A DNA stretch of 38,192 bases. Source: an uncultured Prevotella sp. (GTDB lineage Bacteria > Bacteroidota > Bacteroidia > Bacteroidales > Bacteroidaceae). A program made the position numbers and the translations under genes. Numbering within the stretch: position 1 is the stretch's first letter; each line of letters opens with the position of its first letter. The stretch is from assembly GCA_944320255.1 (NCBI GenBank), contig CALUGU010000013.1, forward strand, positions 1 to 38,192, written 5' to 3'. Positions 26,599-34,122 of this stretch are shown in pieces. A model generated the notes under the pieces. It saw nothing but the letters and a program-made list of their open reading frames with translations. It had not been told where the DNA came from and made no database searches.

Positions 26599-26630
26599 CA
26601 AAAGTAACTTTTTTCTTTTTAACTGGCAAG
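26599..26630 (-). promoter_or_regulatory. Promoter of the aromatic operon
   Basis: On the minus strand TACTTTTG (26606-26599) is preceded, after 20 bases, by CTTG (26630-26627). This is the Bacteroidetes pattern with one mismatch at -33. Transcription would begin near 26592, about 20 bases before the leader-peptide ATG. Confidence 0.65.
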
Positions 26631-26701
26631 AAATTTGCCGTAAAATTCATCTTTTTGTTGTGGATTTGTATCTGTTAAACCCAAAAGAGGCTTTATAAAA
26701 C

Positions 26702-27505
26702 TTAATACTCGTCGTCTTCAGCCACGTCTTCCGCAGCAAGATCGAGATCTTCGGGGTTTTCATCAATCGTGGTGCGGTAGCTTTCCTCTGTGAGCTTGTC
26801 TTCGTCAAAGTCGTCTTCCTCCTCGTCCACGTAAGTGTCGCGCTCCTCCGGCAAATCCTCGTCGTCATCTTCTTCGCCGTCGTATTTACGTGCGTCTTCA
26901 CTGCCATATTTCATATGTGGCTTTTCCATCTCAGGTTTCGGTTTTGCGAAGATGGCTTCCGTCCAAGCGCCTTTTTGTATTTCTAACACTGCGTAGCCGT
27001 CAGCTAACTTTTTCTCATACATTCCGCCGGGTTTGTGCAGACGATCTTTCGGCAGGGTGGTAGTGCTGATGTCGAAGCCGCTTTGGATTATGTCTTGTAT
27101 GCTTTGCGAAAGCGAATCCCATCCGCCGCCGAAATTCCTGTCTAACACTTCTACGAGTTTTTCAGCGGTGACGTGACGAATGTTCTCGTAAGTCAAGTCA
27201 GTTACGCGCATAATTGGCCGTTTCTTCAATGCTATTTGGGCCTCGTGCCCGTCAGCGGCGTGCAGTTGCCCGGTCTTATAGCCTCGCGCCTCGTATTTTG
27301 CAATAATTTCTGGGCGGTCAGTGTTGACTTCTTCCATCTCGAAGGCACTCCTTACGATGTCCATATAGTGCCGGATGTTTTCTTTAGCGTCCGCATCCTT
27401 GCCAGCGGCTTCGAGCATCCTGAAGATGTCGCTCTCTTGCAGTTCCCAGACATTGCTCTTGTTGAGTGTCTTCAGCGTGAGTGATTTCTTGTCGTTGGTT
27501 TTCAT
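26702..27505 (-). CDS. Hypothetical protein with acidic C-terminal tail
   Basis: I do not recognise the family. The 267-residue cytosolic protein has a compact N-terminal part (1-195) with mixed charged helices (NVWELQESDIFRMLEAAGKD, HYMDIVRSAFEMEEV) and a segment GYAVLEIQKGAWTEAIFAKP. From about residue 205 the chain is extremely acidic (runs of Glu/Asp) and probably disordered. It has no signal peptide or membrane segment. It lies 35 bases downstream of the amidase gene on the same strand. The acidic tail suggests binding to a basic partner or nucleic-acid mimicry, but nothing shows which. Confidence 0.7.
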   Translation of the reverse strand: MKTNDKKSLTLKTLNKSNVWELQESDIFRMLEAAGKDADAKENIRHYMDIVRSAFEMEEVNTDRPEIIAKYEARGYKTGQLHAADGHEAQIALKKRPIMRVTDLTYENIRHVTAEKLVEVLDRNFGGGWDSLSQSIQDIIQSGFDISTTTLPKDRLHKPGGMYEKKLADGYAVLEIQKGAWTEAIFAKPKPEMEKPHMKYGSEDARKYDGEEDDDEDLPEERDTYVDEEEDDFDEDKLTEESYRTTIDENPEDLDLAAEDVAEDDEY

Positions 27506-27540
27506 ATATCCTGTTGTTATGTGTTCGGTGAGATTTTTCT

Positions 27541-28302
27541 TTATTGTATGATGGTTATGCTGTCCCTGTCTTTGAGCACGGGAAATCTATCCCTTACTTG
27601 CCGCAGCTGTTCCAGGTCGATGTCTGCTGTTACGTTTTGCTCCGCATCTCCGTTGGCTAAGGCAATGGTTTCACCACGCGGCCCTATTATGGTGCTGAGA
27701 CCGGGATATGTGCATGAGAGGTCGTGCCCGGTACGGTTTGCCCCGATTACGTAACATTGGTTTTCAATGGCTCTCGCCCGTAGCAGTGCAAGCCACGCGT
27801 CTTTGCGACTTTCAGGCCAGTTGGCGGCTATGATTATGGCTTCGTAGTCACCGTTGTAACGCGCCCAGGCGGGAAAGCGCAGGTCGTAGCACGTGAGCAA
27901 CAGGAACTTTGCTCCGCCATAGTTTGCCACCACGCGCTTATTTCCCGGCGTATAGTGGAGATGTTCGCCGCCAAATGTGAACAGATGACGTTTGTCATAG
28001 TGTAGTGTTTTGCCGCCTGGGGTTGCAAAATAGAGCCTGTTCCGGAAAGTTCCGTCGGTTTCCATTGCAACTGCGCCACCACATATCGCTGCGCCGAGTG
28101 CGTCAGCGGTGCTGCGCATCCATTCAAGTGGAGCCTGTGTATATGCGTCGGCAGGTGAAGTGGCTGCGAACCCCGTGGCCCACATCTCCGGCAGTATGTA
28201 CACGTCAGACTTTGGGGCGGCTGCTGCCATCGCTTCCGCCTTCGCAATGTTGCTGCCTGGATGTGCCCATTCCGTATCTATTTGAAGTATAGTTATTTTC
28301 AT
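27541..28302 (-). CDS. Nitrilase-family amidohydrolase (omega-amidase-like)
   Basis: A 253-residue carbon-nitrogen hydrolase. The ATG at 28302 (MKITILQIDTEW) is chosen over the upstream in-frame ATG at 28350 because it starts the first core strand. The catalytic triad is visible: Glu in YILPEMWATGF, Lys in HYDKRHLF and Cys in LLTCYDLRFPAW. This subtype resembles YafV/omega-amidase, which hydrolyses alpha-ketoglutaramate and similar transamination products. A role in amino-acid waste recycling is plausible. It is divergent from rarA. Confidence 0.88.
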   Translation of the reverse strand: MKITILQIDTEWAHPGSNIAKAEAMAAAAPKSDVYILPEMWATGFAATSPADAYTQAPLEWMRSTADALGAAICGGAVAMETDGTFRNRLYFATPGGKTLHYDKRHLFTFGGEHLHYTPGNKRVVANYGGAKFLLLTCYDLRFPAWARYNGDYEAIIIAANWPESRKDAWLALLRARAIENQCYVIGANRTGHDLSCTYPGLSTIIGPRGETIALANGDAEQNVTADIDLEQLRQVRDRFPVLKDRDSITIIQ

Positions 28303-28336
28303 ACCTTGCCGTGGGTCGTAATCGATAAGGGTGTTG

Positions 28337-28414
28337 CAAAAGTAATACATTATCCGTTAACGACAAGTTTTTGGATGATAATTTTTGCTTAATACGATAT
28401 ATTTCTTACTTTTG
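28337..28414. promoter_or_regulatory. Divergent promoters of the amidase gene and rarA
   Basis: Minus strand: TACTTTTG (28344-28337) with CTTG 19 bases upstream serves the amidase gene. Plus strand: TTTG (28384-28387), 19 bases, TACTTTTG (28407-28414) serves rarA. The rarA transcript would begin only a few bases before its ATG at 28425. Confidence 0.55.
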
Positions 28415-28424
28415 CAATATCATT

Positions 28425-29699
28425 ATGGTTAAACCTTTGGCAGAGAGACTACGCCCCATGACGCTTGACGAATACGTCGGGCAGAAGCATCTTGTGGGGG
28501 AGGGTGCTGTCCTGCGCAACATGATAATGTCGGGCAGGGCGGTGTCGTTCATATTATGGGGGCCTCCAGGCGTAGGCAAGACTACGCTGGCACTGATAGT
28601 GGCTAACGAATTGAAAGTGCCGTTCTACACGTTGAGTGCCGTTTCGAGTGGTGTAAAGGACGTTAGAGAGGTAATCGAGAAGGCCAAGCGTTCAGGTTTT
28701 TTCAACAGTAACGCGCCAATATTGTTCATCGACGAGATTCATCGCTTCAGCAAGAGTCAGCAAGACTCGCTCTTGGCAGCCGTGGAGCAAGGGGTTGTTA
28801 CGCTTATAGGCGCAACAACGGAGAACCCTTCGTTCGAGGTGATAAGGCCGTTGTTGTCGCGTTGTCAGTTGTATGTGCTTAAACCGTTAGACAAGGAAGA
28901 CCTGCTGGGATTGCTGCATCGCGCCGTTACGCAAGACGTTGAATTGAAAAAGCTCGACATCCGCTTGAATGAGACTGGGGCGTTGTTGAGATACAGTGGG
29001 GGAGACGCCCGCAAGTTGCTCAACACGCTGGAACTTGTCGTTGGCGCAGCCAAAGGCAGCCCTGTTGAGATTACAGACAAGGCTGTGGAGGAATGCCTAC
29101 AGCAAAATCCGTTGGCTTATGACAAGGACGGGGAAATGCACTACGACATAGTGTCAGCGTTCATAAAGAGCATCCGTGGTTCTGACCCCGACGCTGCGTT
29201 GTATTGGCTGGCGAGGATGATTGAAGGGGGAGAAGACCCTAAATTCATAGCGCGCCGATTGGTAATAAGCGCCGCCGAGGATGTAGGGCTGGCCAACCCT
29301 AACGCGTTGTTGTTGGCCAATGCTGCGTTTGACGCCGTAAGTAAGATCGGATGGCCGGAGGGACGCATTCCATTGGCCGAGGCTACCGTGTACTTGGCGA
29401 CGAGCGCGAAAAGCAATTCTGCGTACAACGGTATTGCTGATGCGTTGAGCTTGGTAAGGAAAACAGGCAACCAGCCTGTGCCATTGCACCTGCGTAACGC
29501 ACCAACGAAATTGATGGCGGACTTGGGCTATCACGACGGTTATAAATACGCCCATGACTATCCAGGCAATTTTGTGGAACAGCAATATTTGCCCGATGCG
29601 TTGCAAGGGGAACGGATTTGGCACGCGCAGCATTCACCCGCAGAAGAAAAGTTGTATCAACGGATGCTTTCCTGCTGGGGAGAAAGGTTTAAGAACTAA
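28425..29699 (+). CDS. rarA: Replication-associated recombination protein A (RarA/MgsA)
   Basis: AAA+ clamp-loader-like ATPase acting at stalled replication forks. The start at 28425 (MVKPLAERLRPMTLDEYVGQ) gives 424 residues; the frame opens upstream at 28371 without conserved content. It has Walker A GPPGVGKTT (about 44-52), Walker B LFIDEIH, sensor 1 GATTENPSF, and an arginine-finger segment LLSRC. The C-terminal MgsA tetramerisation domain ends DALQGERIWHAQHSPAEEKLYQRM. Confidence 0.96.
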   Translation: MVKPLAERLRPMTLDEYVGQKHLVGEGAVLRNMIMSGRAVSFILWGPPGVGKTTLALIVANELKVPFYTLSAVSSGVKDVREVIEKAKRSGFFNSNAPILFIDEIHRFSKSQQDSLLAAVEQGVVTLIGATTENPSFEVIRPLLSRCQLYVLKPLDKEDLLGLLHRAVTQDVELKKLDIRLNETGALLRYSGGDARKLLNTLELVVGAAKGSPVEITDKAVEECLQQNPLAYDKDGEMHYDIVSAFIKSIRGSDPDAALYWLARMIEGGEDPKFIARRLVISAAEDVGLANPNALLLANAAFDAVSKIGWPEGRIPLAEATVYLATSAKSNSAYNGIADALSLVRKTGNQPVPLHLRNAPTKLMADLGYHDGYKYAHDYPGNFVEQQYLPDALQGERIWHAQHSPAEEKLYQRMLSCWGERFKN

Positions 29700-29829
29700 A
29701 TAAATGATGAAAAATCCAAAAGCGAAAACCGTTAAAGAAGATATGGTTTTATTTCCCATTATTTATATGCCAAGCATTTTCTTTTAATCCTTATATTTAT
29801 TGACGTATCAAATTTTATAAAGAAAAGAT

Positions 29830-30783
29830 ATGAAGATTGTTGTATTAGACGGATACAGTGTAAATCCCGGAGATTTGTCTTGGGGAGCACTTGAGGAATG
29901 CGGCGAGGTTACAGTTTACGACCGCACCGCCGCTGAAGACGTTTTAGCAAGAGTGAACGACGCCGACGCAGTGTTGACTAACAAGGTTGTAATAACAGAA
30001 GAAGTCATGGCGGGGCTTGCTAAGTTGAAGTATATAGGTGTGTTGGCCACGGGGTACAACGTGGTAGACATCGATGCGGCAAAGAAGCACGGCATAGTTG
30101 TAACCAACGTACCGGCGTACAGTACGAACAGCGTGGTGCAAATGACATTCGCCCATATCCTCAATATGACCAACCGTGTGGCGCATTATGCCCGTGAGAA
30201 CCGTGAGGGCAAGTGGAGCGCGTCAGCTGATTTTTGCTATTGGGATACGCCTCTCGATGAGTTGGCCGGACGCACGCTCGGCGTGGTAGGTCTGGGAAAC
30301 ATCGGTTACAAGGTGGCGTGCATCGCCCGTGATTTCGGAATGGACGTGTTCGCCTGCACAAGCAAGAACTCCGCCGACCTGCCGGCTGGAATACAGAAGA
30401 CCACTTTTAACGGGCTGCTTGGCATCAGTGACATTCTGACGTTGCATTGTCCGTTGACAGCGAAGACGAAAGAGATGATGAACAAGCTCACCATCGGCCG
30501 GATGAAGCCCGGAGCACTGCTTGTGAATACCGGACGTGGCGGTCTTGTCAATGAAGACGATGTTGCCGCCGCCCTTGCCAGCGGACAGCTTGGCGGATAT
30601 GGGGCCGACGTAATGCAAGACGAACCGCCAAGGGCGGACAATCCGTTGCTTGCCGCCAAGAACGCTTATATCACTCCGCACATAGCATGGGCCACGACTG
30701 CTGCACGCAAGCGTCTTATTGCCGTGGCTGCGGCAAACGTAAAGGCCTTCGTCGGCGGTTCACCTGTAAACGTGGTGGGCTGA
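29830..30783 (+). CDS. D-2-hydroxyacid dehydrogenase (hydroxypyruvate/glycerate dehydrogenase-like)
   Basis: NAD-dependent cytosolic dehydrogenase of 317 residues. It has the split catalytic domain, the Rossmann motif GVVGLGNIGYKVA (about 151-163), Arg in VNTGRGGLVNEDD, Glu in MQDEPP and His in ITPHIAW, completing the R-E-H triad. It is similar to glycerate dehydrogenase in Bacteroidetes. The stop overlaps the ATG of the next gene (ATGA), so translation is coupled. Confidence 0.9.
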   Translation: MKIVVLDGYSVNPGDLSWGALEECGEVTVYDRTAAEDVLARVNDADAVLTNKVVITEEVMAGLAKLKYIGVLATGYNVVDIDAAKKHGIVVTNVPAYSTNSVVQMTFAHILNMTNRVAHYARENREGKWSASADFCYWDTPLDELAGRTLGVVGLGNIGYKVACIARDFGMDVFACTSKNSADLPAGIQKTTFNGLLGISDILTLHCPLTAKTKEMMNKLTIGRMKPGALLVNTGRGGLVNEDDVAAALASGQLGGYGADVMQDEPPRADNPLLAAKNAYITPHIAWATTAARKRLIAVAAANVKAFVGGSPVNVVG

Positions 30784-31400
30784 TGGAGACTATACAGCTT
30801 GTAATCGAATTCCTTGGCACATTCGCCTTTGCCATTTCAGGCATACGCTGGGCGGCTTCAAAGGATTTCGACTGGTTTGGCGGATATGTCGTAGGTTTGG
30901 CCACGGCCATTGGCGGCGGAACGATAAGGGACGTTATGCTTGGCGTCACCCCGTTTTGGATGACGAATTCTGTGTATATGGTTTGTACTGCCGCAGCTTT
31001 ACTGACGGTGATAGTGTTCAAGAAAGTAATTGTAAAGTTCACCAACACTTGGTTCCTGTTCGACACGCTCGGCTTGGCATTGTTCACCGTTGCTGGCTTG
31101 CAGAAGACATTGTATGAGGGCTTCCCTTTCTGGGTGGCAATAATAATGGGCTGCATAACGGGTGCTGCGGGCGGAGTCATACGCGACGTATTAATAAATG
31201 AAGTGCCGCTGATATTCCGCAAGGAGATTTACGCCATTGCCTGCCTTGTCGGCGGTTTGGCTTATTATGCATGCCATGAATTTGACGTGAGCGTAGAATT
31301 CACAGTGATAACAAGTTTCTTGGTTGTTGTGGCGGTGCGCTTGATGGCCGTGAAATACCACATATCGTTGCCGCACCTTCACGACGAAGAAATGAAATAA
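30783..31400 (+). CDS. TRIC-like cation channel / UPF0126 membrane protein
   Basis: A 205-residue inner-membrane protein with about seven hydrophobic helices arranged as an internal repeat. The glycine-rich motifs GGGTIRDVMLGVTPFW and AAGGVIRDVLINEVPLIF mark the two halves, as in bacterial TRIC channels (YadS/YicG group), which conduct monovalent cations. I take the ATG at 30783. The longer frame upstream lies within the dehydrogenase gene. The ATGA overlap makes an operon with that dehydrogenase certain enough. Confidence 0.9.
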   Translation: METIQLVIEFLGTFAFAISGIRWAASKDFDWFGGYVVGLATAIGGGTIRDVMLGVTPFWMTNSVYMVCTAAALLTVIVFKKVIVKFTNTWFLFDTLGLALFTVAGLQKTLYEGFPFWVAIIMGCITGAAGGVIRDVLINEVPLIFRKEIYAIACLVGGLAYYACHEFDVSVEFTVITSFLVVVAVRLMAVKYHISLPHLHDEEMK

Positions 31401-31456
31401 GTCCAAATCGGTCGTTAGACTTCAGGCCAAAGTCTAATGACCGATTTGGGTTAAAA
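31401..31456. repeat. Dispersed palindromic element, copy 2
   Basis: CCAAATCGGTCGTTAGACT (31403-31421) and AGTCTAATGACCGATTTGG (31431-31449) are complementary except for one G-T wobble, with a nine-base loop. GGTTAAAA follows. This is the shortest and most perfect copy. It starts directly after the TRIC-gene stop and may also terminate that transcript, although there is no T-run. Confidence 0.75.
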
Positions 31457-31490
31457 GAATGATGAGAGATTACTGCGGACGTAAAATCCG

Positions 31491-31549
31491 ATAAATACCG
31501 TTATAATCTGCAATAAATACCGTTATAATCATCGATAAATACCGTCCAA
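31491..31549. repeat. 22-bp tandem repeat, 2.7 copies
   Basis: Copies start at 31491, 31513 and 31535. Each begins ATAAATACCG; the first two continue TTATAATC. It is non-coding and lies between the TRIC gene and the tandem heptamer array. Confidence 0.8.
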
Positions 31550-31630
31550 AAAAAGTTAAAGCCAAATCATTAATTAGAATGGGCAAGATGCCCGAAGAGC
31601 ATTAATGCAAAGCAATAACGGTCTTAGCGC

Positions 31631-31715
31631 TTAATTCCTAATTCTTAATTCTTAATTCTTAATTCTTAATTCTTAATTCTTAATTCTTAATTCTTAATTA
31701 TTCATTATTCATTAT
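31631..31715. repeat. Heptanucleotide tandem repeats (TTAATTC)n then (ATTCATT)n
   Basis: Nine consecutive TTAATTC-type units occupy 31631-31693, with one variant in the second unit. After TTAATT come about three ATTCATT units, reaching the stop codon of the minus-strand TPR gene at 31716. Such an array is prone to slippage. It is not a CRISPR: units are too short and there are no spacers. Confidence 0.85.
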
Positions 31716-33386
31716 TCATTTGTCTTTGTACTTATCAATCAAAGGTTGTGCCTGCGGATTGCCAAGTTCTTTCGCTTTCTCAAGGTTTGCCATTCCTGAT
31801 GTTTTGTCGCCTTTGCCAATCTGCGCCAATCCCAATATCAAGTAACCGTCAGAGTATTCAGGGGCAAGTTCTATGCAGCGTTCCGCAGTCTTTACGGCTC
31901 CGTCGTGCAGCTTCACCCTTAATTGCAATGAAGCCATTTCTGCGTAGTATGTAGGTTCTTGTGGCGAACGGATGATTGCGGCCGCCATATCTCCCAGGGC
32001 CTGTTTGTAAAGTTTGGCCTTTATCTCCGTCTTGCCGCGGACATAATAAAACTGTGCGTCCAAGGGCTGCCTGGCGAGTATTTCATAACGTGTATAGTCG
32101 AACACGGCCAAGCGGAAGCTGTCGATGGCGTTGTACGCCTCGGCGCGGGCGAGGAAATACGGGGCGGCGTCATACATGCGCAGACTGTCTGTGTTGCTTA
32201 TCGCGCTGTCGAGCAAGGCGATGATTTCGCTTTTGGGCGCATCCAGCATCATTTTGCACTGCGACGCCTCATAGAACAGTTCCGGGTTTCTTATCTGCGA
32301 GTCGAGCAATCCCGTGAAAGCGTCGTAGGCTTCTTGGTACTTACCTTTGGCGAACGTGATTTGAGCTTTCTGGTGCTTGTATGTCGGCAGCGGATTTATA
32401 GCGTATGCCTTGTCGGTTTCTTCTTCTGCCTTGTCGAGCGTCCAGTCTGGATATGGCTGGTCGGCTTTGAATATCAGTTTGTTGTATATTATTTTTCCGT
32501 ATCCTGCATGGGCCTCGTCTTTTTTCTCGGCGTTCTTTATGGCGTCCTCCATTGTCTTGGCCGCCCCTTTGAAGTCGTTTTTGGAAACTTGCATACGTGC
32601 CATAGCCGTATATCCGTCAACGAGTTCTGGATATTCAGCCATAAAGTCGTTGACTATGGCAGGAAACTTGATTGAGTCGTTGCCTTGTTCGGCCATCATC
32701 AACGTCAGTTGGGCCTGTTCCTTGCCGTCGGGCAGGGCAGGGGCTATGCCTATCTGGCGGAGCACAGGGTCGTTGAGGGCCAGTCCCGTTGTGCTGAGGC
32801 TGACGGCAAAGTTGGCGTCCGTGGCGTGGAGGTCTGACGATGCGCTTGACCGTTTCATCAGGCCTATCATCTGTCCTTCATTGTTTATTATGGGGCAGGC
32901 TTCCGAATTGTCCGGAGCTTGCGCCATAATTATGTAATATGAATATTTGTCCATAAAAGTCTCCACGCTTTTCACGGTAGCCCCGATCGGGCCTGTCGCG
33001 TATGTTACCAGCCAGGCTGCGTCGCCGTTTTTCGATGGGGATGCCGCGATGGCGGCGGGTGTGGGCTTTACACCTTCAACCTTGAACTTGGCAACGTCGT
33101 AAAGTTCGTTGGCTCCGAATATCCGCGTCACTTCGCCTTGTCGCCCTTTCGAGTCGGTGATAGTGGCTTTGGCAGCTCCGATGAACGGTTTAAGCGAACT
33201 TATCGCCGTGCCGTCTTCCGATGTGAACACGCCGTTGCTTTCAGCCAGCACCGTGCCGTCGGCGCTGTAAGTGGTAAGTTTGAAAACCGATTTTGCCGCG
33301 TCTTTCACCGCCGCCGACTGTGCAAGGCATTGTAGGCAGCTGATGATTATCGTTGCGAGAAGTGTGCTTATGTGTTTCATTTTCAT
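31716..33386 (-). CDS. Secreted TPR protein with degenerate trypsin-like domain
   Basis: A 556-residue protein with a signal peptide (hydrophobic 8-20, probable cleavage near LAQS at 21-24). Residues about 30-180 resemble an HtrA/trypsin-like protease: KSVFKLTTYSADGTVLAESNG, then DGTAISSL, ELYDVAKFKV and ACPIINNEGQMIG. Only the Asp (D97) of the triad is present. The His position reads ISSL instead of a TxxH motif, and the usual GNSGGP reads NSEACP. TPR repeats fill about 225-556, for example AQPLDAQFYYVRGKTEI, and YSDGYLILGLAQIGKGDKTS. It is likely a periplasmic scaffold using a dead protease fold. A TACCTTTG -7 element is at 33401-33408 (minus). Confidence 0.8.
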   Translation of the reverse strand: MKMKHISTLLATIIISCLQCLAQSAAVKDAAKSVFKLTTYSADGTVLAESNGVFTSEDGTAISSLKPFIGAAKATITDSKGRQGEVTRIFGANELYDVAKFKVEGVKPTPAAIAASPSKNGDAAWLVTYATGPIGATVKSVETFMDKYSYYIIMAQAPDNSEACPIINNEGQMIGLMKRSSASSDLHATDANFAVSLSTTGLALNDPVLRQIGIAPALPDGKEQAQLTLMMAEQGNDSIKFPAIVNDFMAEYPELVDGYTAMARMQVSKNDFKGAAKTMEDAIKNAEKKDEAHAGYGKIIYNKLIFKADQPYPDWTLDKAEEETDKAYAINPLPTYKHQKAQITFAKGKYQEAYDAFTGLLDSQIRNPELFYEASQCKMMLDAPKSEIIALLDSAISNTDSLRMYDAAPYFLARAEAYNAIDSFRLAVFDYTRYEILARQPLDAQFYYVRGKTEIKAKLYKQALGDMAAAIIRSPQEPTYYAEMASLQLRVKLHDGAVKTAERCIELAPEYSDGYLILGLAQIGKGDKTSGMANLEKAKELGNPQAQPLIDKYKDK

Positions 33387-33487
33387 TTGTTTATGTTCCG
33401 CAAAGGTATTACTTTTCTTCGGATAAGCAGCAAAGACAGCCGGCCTTTTAACAAATGATATTTAGATTTCGCATTTATGCAAAATTG

Positions 33488-33604
33488 TTTAACCCAAATC
33501 GGTCGTTAGGCCGTATAAGTTTGAATGCTATCATAATTCGCATACTCATCGCCCGATAATGTGTTCATGTCTGACTGAAGTTTAATGACTTATTTAGGTT
33601 TAAA
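33488..33604. repeat. Dispersed palindromic element, copy 3 (left border of accessory island)
   Basis: The left end TTTAACCCAAATCGGTCGTT is followed by AGGCCGTATAAG and, further on, GCATACTCATCGCCC. The right end, read on the minus strand, begins TTTAAACCTAAATAAGTCAT, then TAAACTTCAG. It shares CCGTATAAG, CATACTCATC / TATGCTCATC and the GAT(A/T)ATGTGTT(C/T)ATGTC segment with copy 4 at 36.5 kb, the last in inverted orientation. Confidence 0.65.
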
Positions 33605-33773
33605 GTTGGGGAACTTGCGTGTTTTGCGTTTTTTATAAAAATAAACGCATTCTGTAAACGAATTTTAACGTTTAAAATGCAAAAATCGTGAAGTTTCGAG
33701 TATAATTGCATTGAATACATAAAATCTATGATAAGGAAAATAATTCGGCAGTCTGCTGATTGTCTTGAAATTC
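33605..33773. other. AT-rich non-coding stretch
   Basis: Between the palindromic element and the promoter at 33774 I see no gene. A 91-codon frame on the minus strand has no start context or family resemblance and reads as chance. Confidence 0.4.
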
Positions 33774-33805
33774 TTTGGTGCGTTCGACCTTTTTCCCTAT
33801 TTTTG
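33774..33805 (+). promoter_or_regulatory. Consensus promoter upstream of candidate structured RNA
   Basis: TTTG (33774-33777), exactly 20 bases, then TATTTTTG (33798-33805), a full match to the Bacteroidetes consensus. No open reading frame starts within 300 bases, which suggests it drives a non-coding transcript or a long leader for the gene at 34123. Confidence 0.7.
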
Positions 33806-33811
33806 TAAACG

Positions 33812-34085
33812 AGAACAGAAACAATGTGTTCAACTTTCAAAAAGGAGGTCGGAGACAGGCATAATATAAAGAATAACAGACATATTGCAAACGACTTATA
33901 GGCAAGTTATTTGGCTTTAGTAAATCTGGTAAATTGAAAATAGCCCCAAATGACAAGTCGAAAGGTTGGTTTGTACCCTGCAAAGGGCGCAGACTGCTTT
34001 TCCTTGTTTGGGCTAAAGGTTTTACCAGAACCTACTGAAGCAAAGAAGTGAAAAGATTAAGGCTGTGTCCTTTTTTCTTTTTCCA
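33812..34085 (+). ncRNA. Candidate structured non-coding RNA (or long structured leader)
   Basis: A nested set of helices can be traced by hand. GCTTTAGTA (33914-33922) pairs with TACTGAAGC (34033-34041, one wobble). TCTGGTAAA (33925-33933) pairs with TTTACCAGA (34021-34029). TAGCCCcAAA (33941-33950) pairs with TTTGGGCTA (34007-34015). CAAG (33954-33957) pairs with CTTG (34003-34006). The apex holds CCCT-GCAA-AGGG (33976-33987, a GNRA tetraloop) and GCA-GAC-TGC (33989-33997). A weak hairpin followed by a T-rich tract (34051-34085) could be a terminator. It is preceded by the promoter at 33774. The long, bulged single hairpin could be a 6S-type RNA, but I cannot confirm identity. Confidence 0.55.
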
Positions 34086-34122
34086 TTGCAGAAAACAGTA
34101 TAAACCTTAAAAAACTCAATAT

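Noticed and set aside
31631-31715. Possible CRISPR-like array
   Set aside because: The repeated unit is only seven bases, contiguous and without spacers; no cas genes are present.
33565-33840. 91-codon minus-strand frame between the pseudoprotease gene and the structured RNA
   Set aside because: AT-rich, Lys/Ile/Phe/Ser composition typical of chance frames, no start context, and it overlaps the consensus promoter of the candidate RNA.
33812-34085. Firm identification as 6S RNA, tmRNA or RNase P RNA
   Set aside because: A long bulged hairpin suits 6S RNA, but I cannot match conserved 6S bases by eye. No tmRNA tag frame or RNase P signature is visible, so only a candidate RNA is reported.
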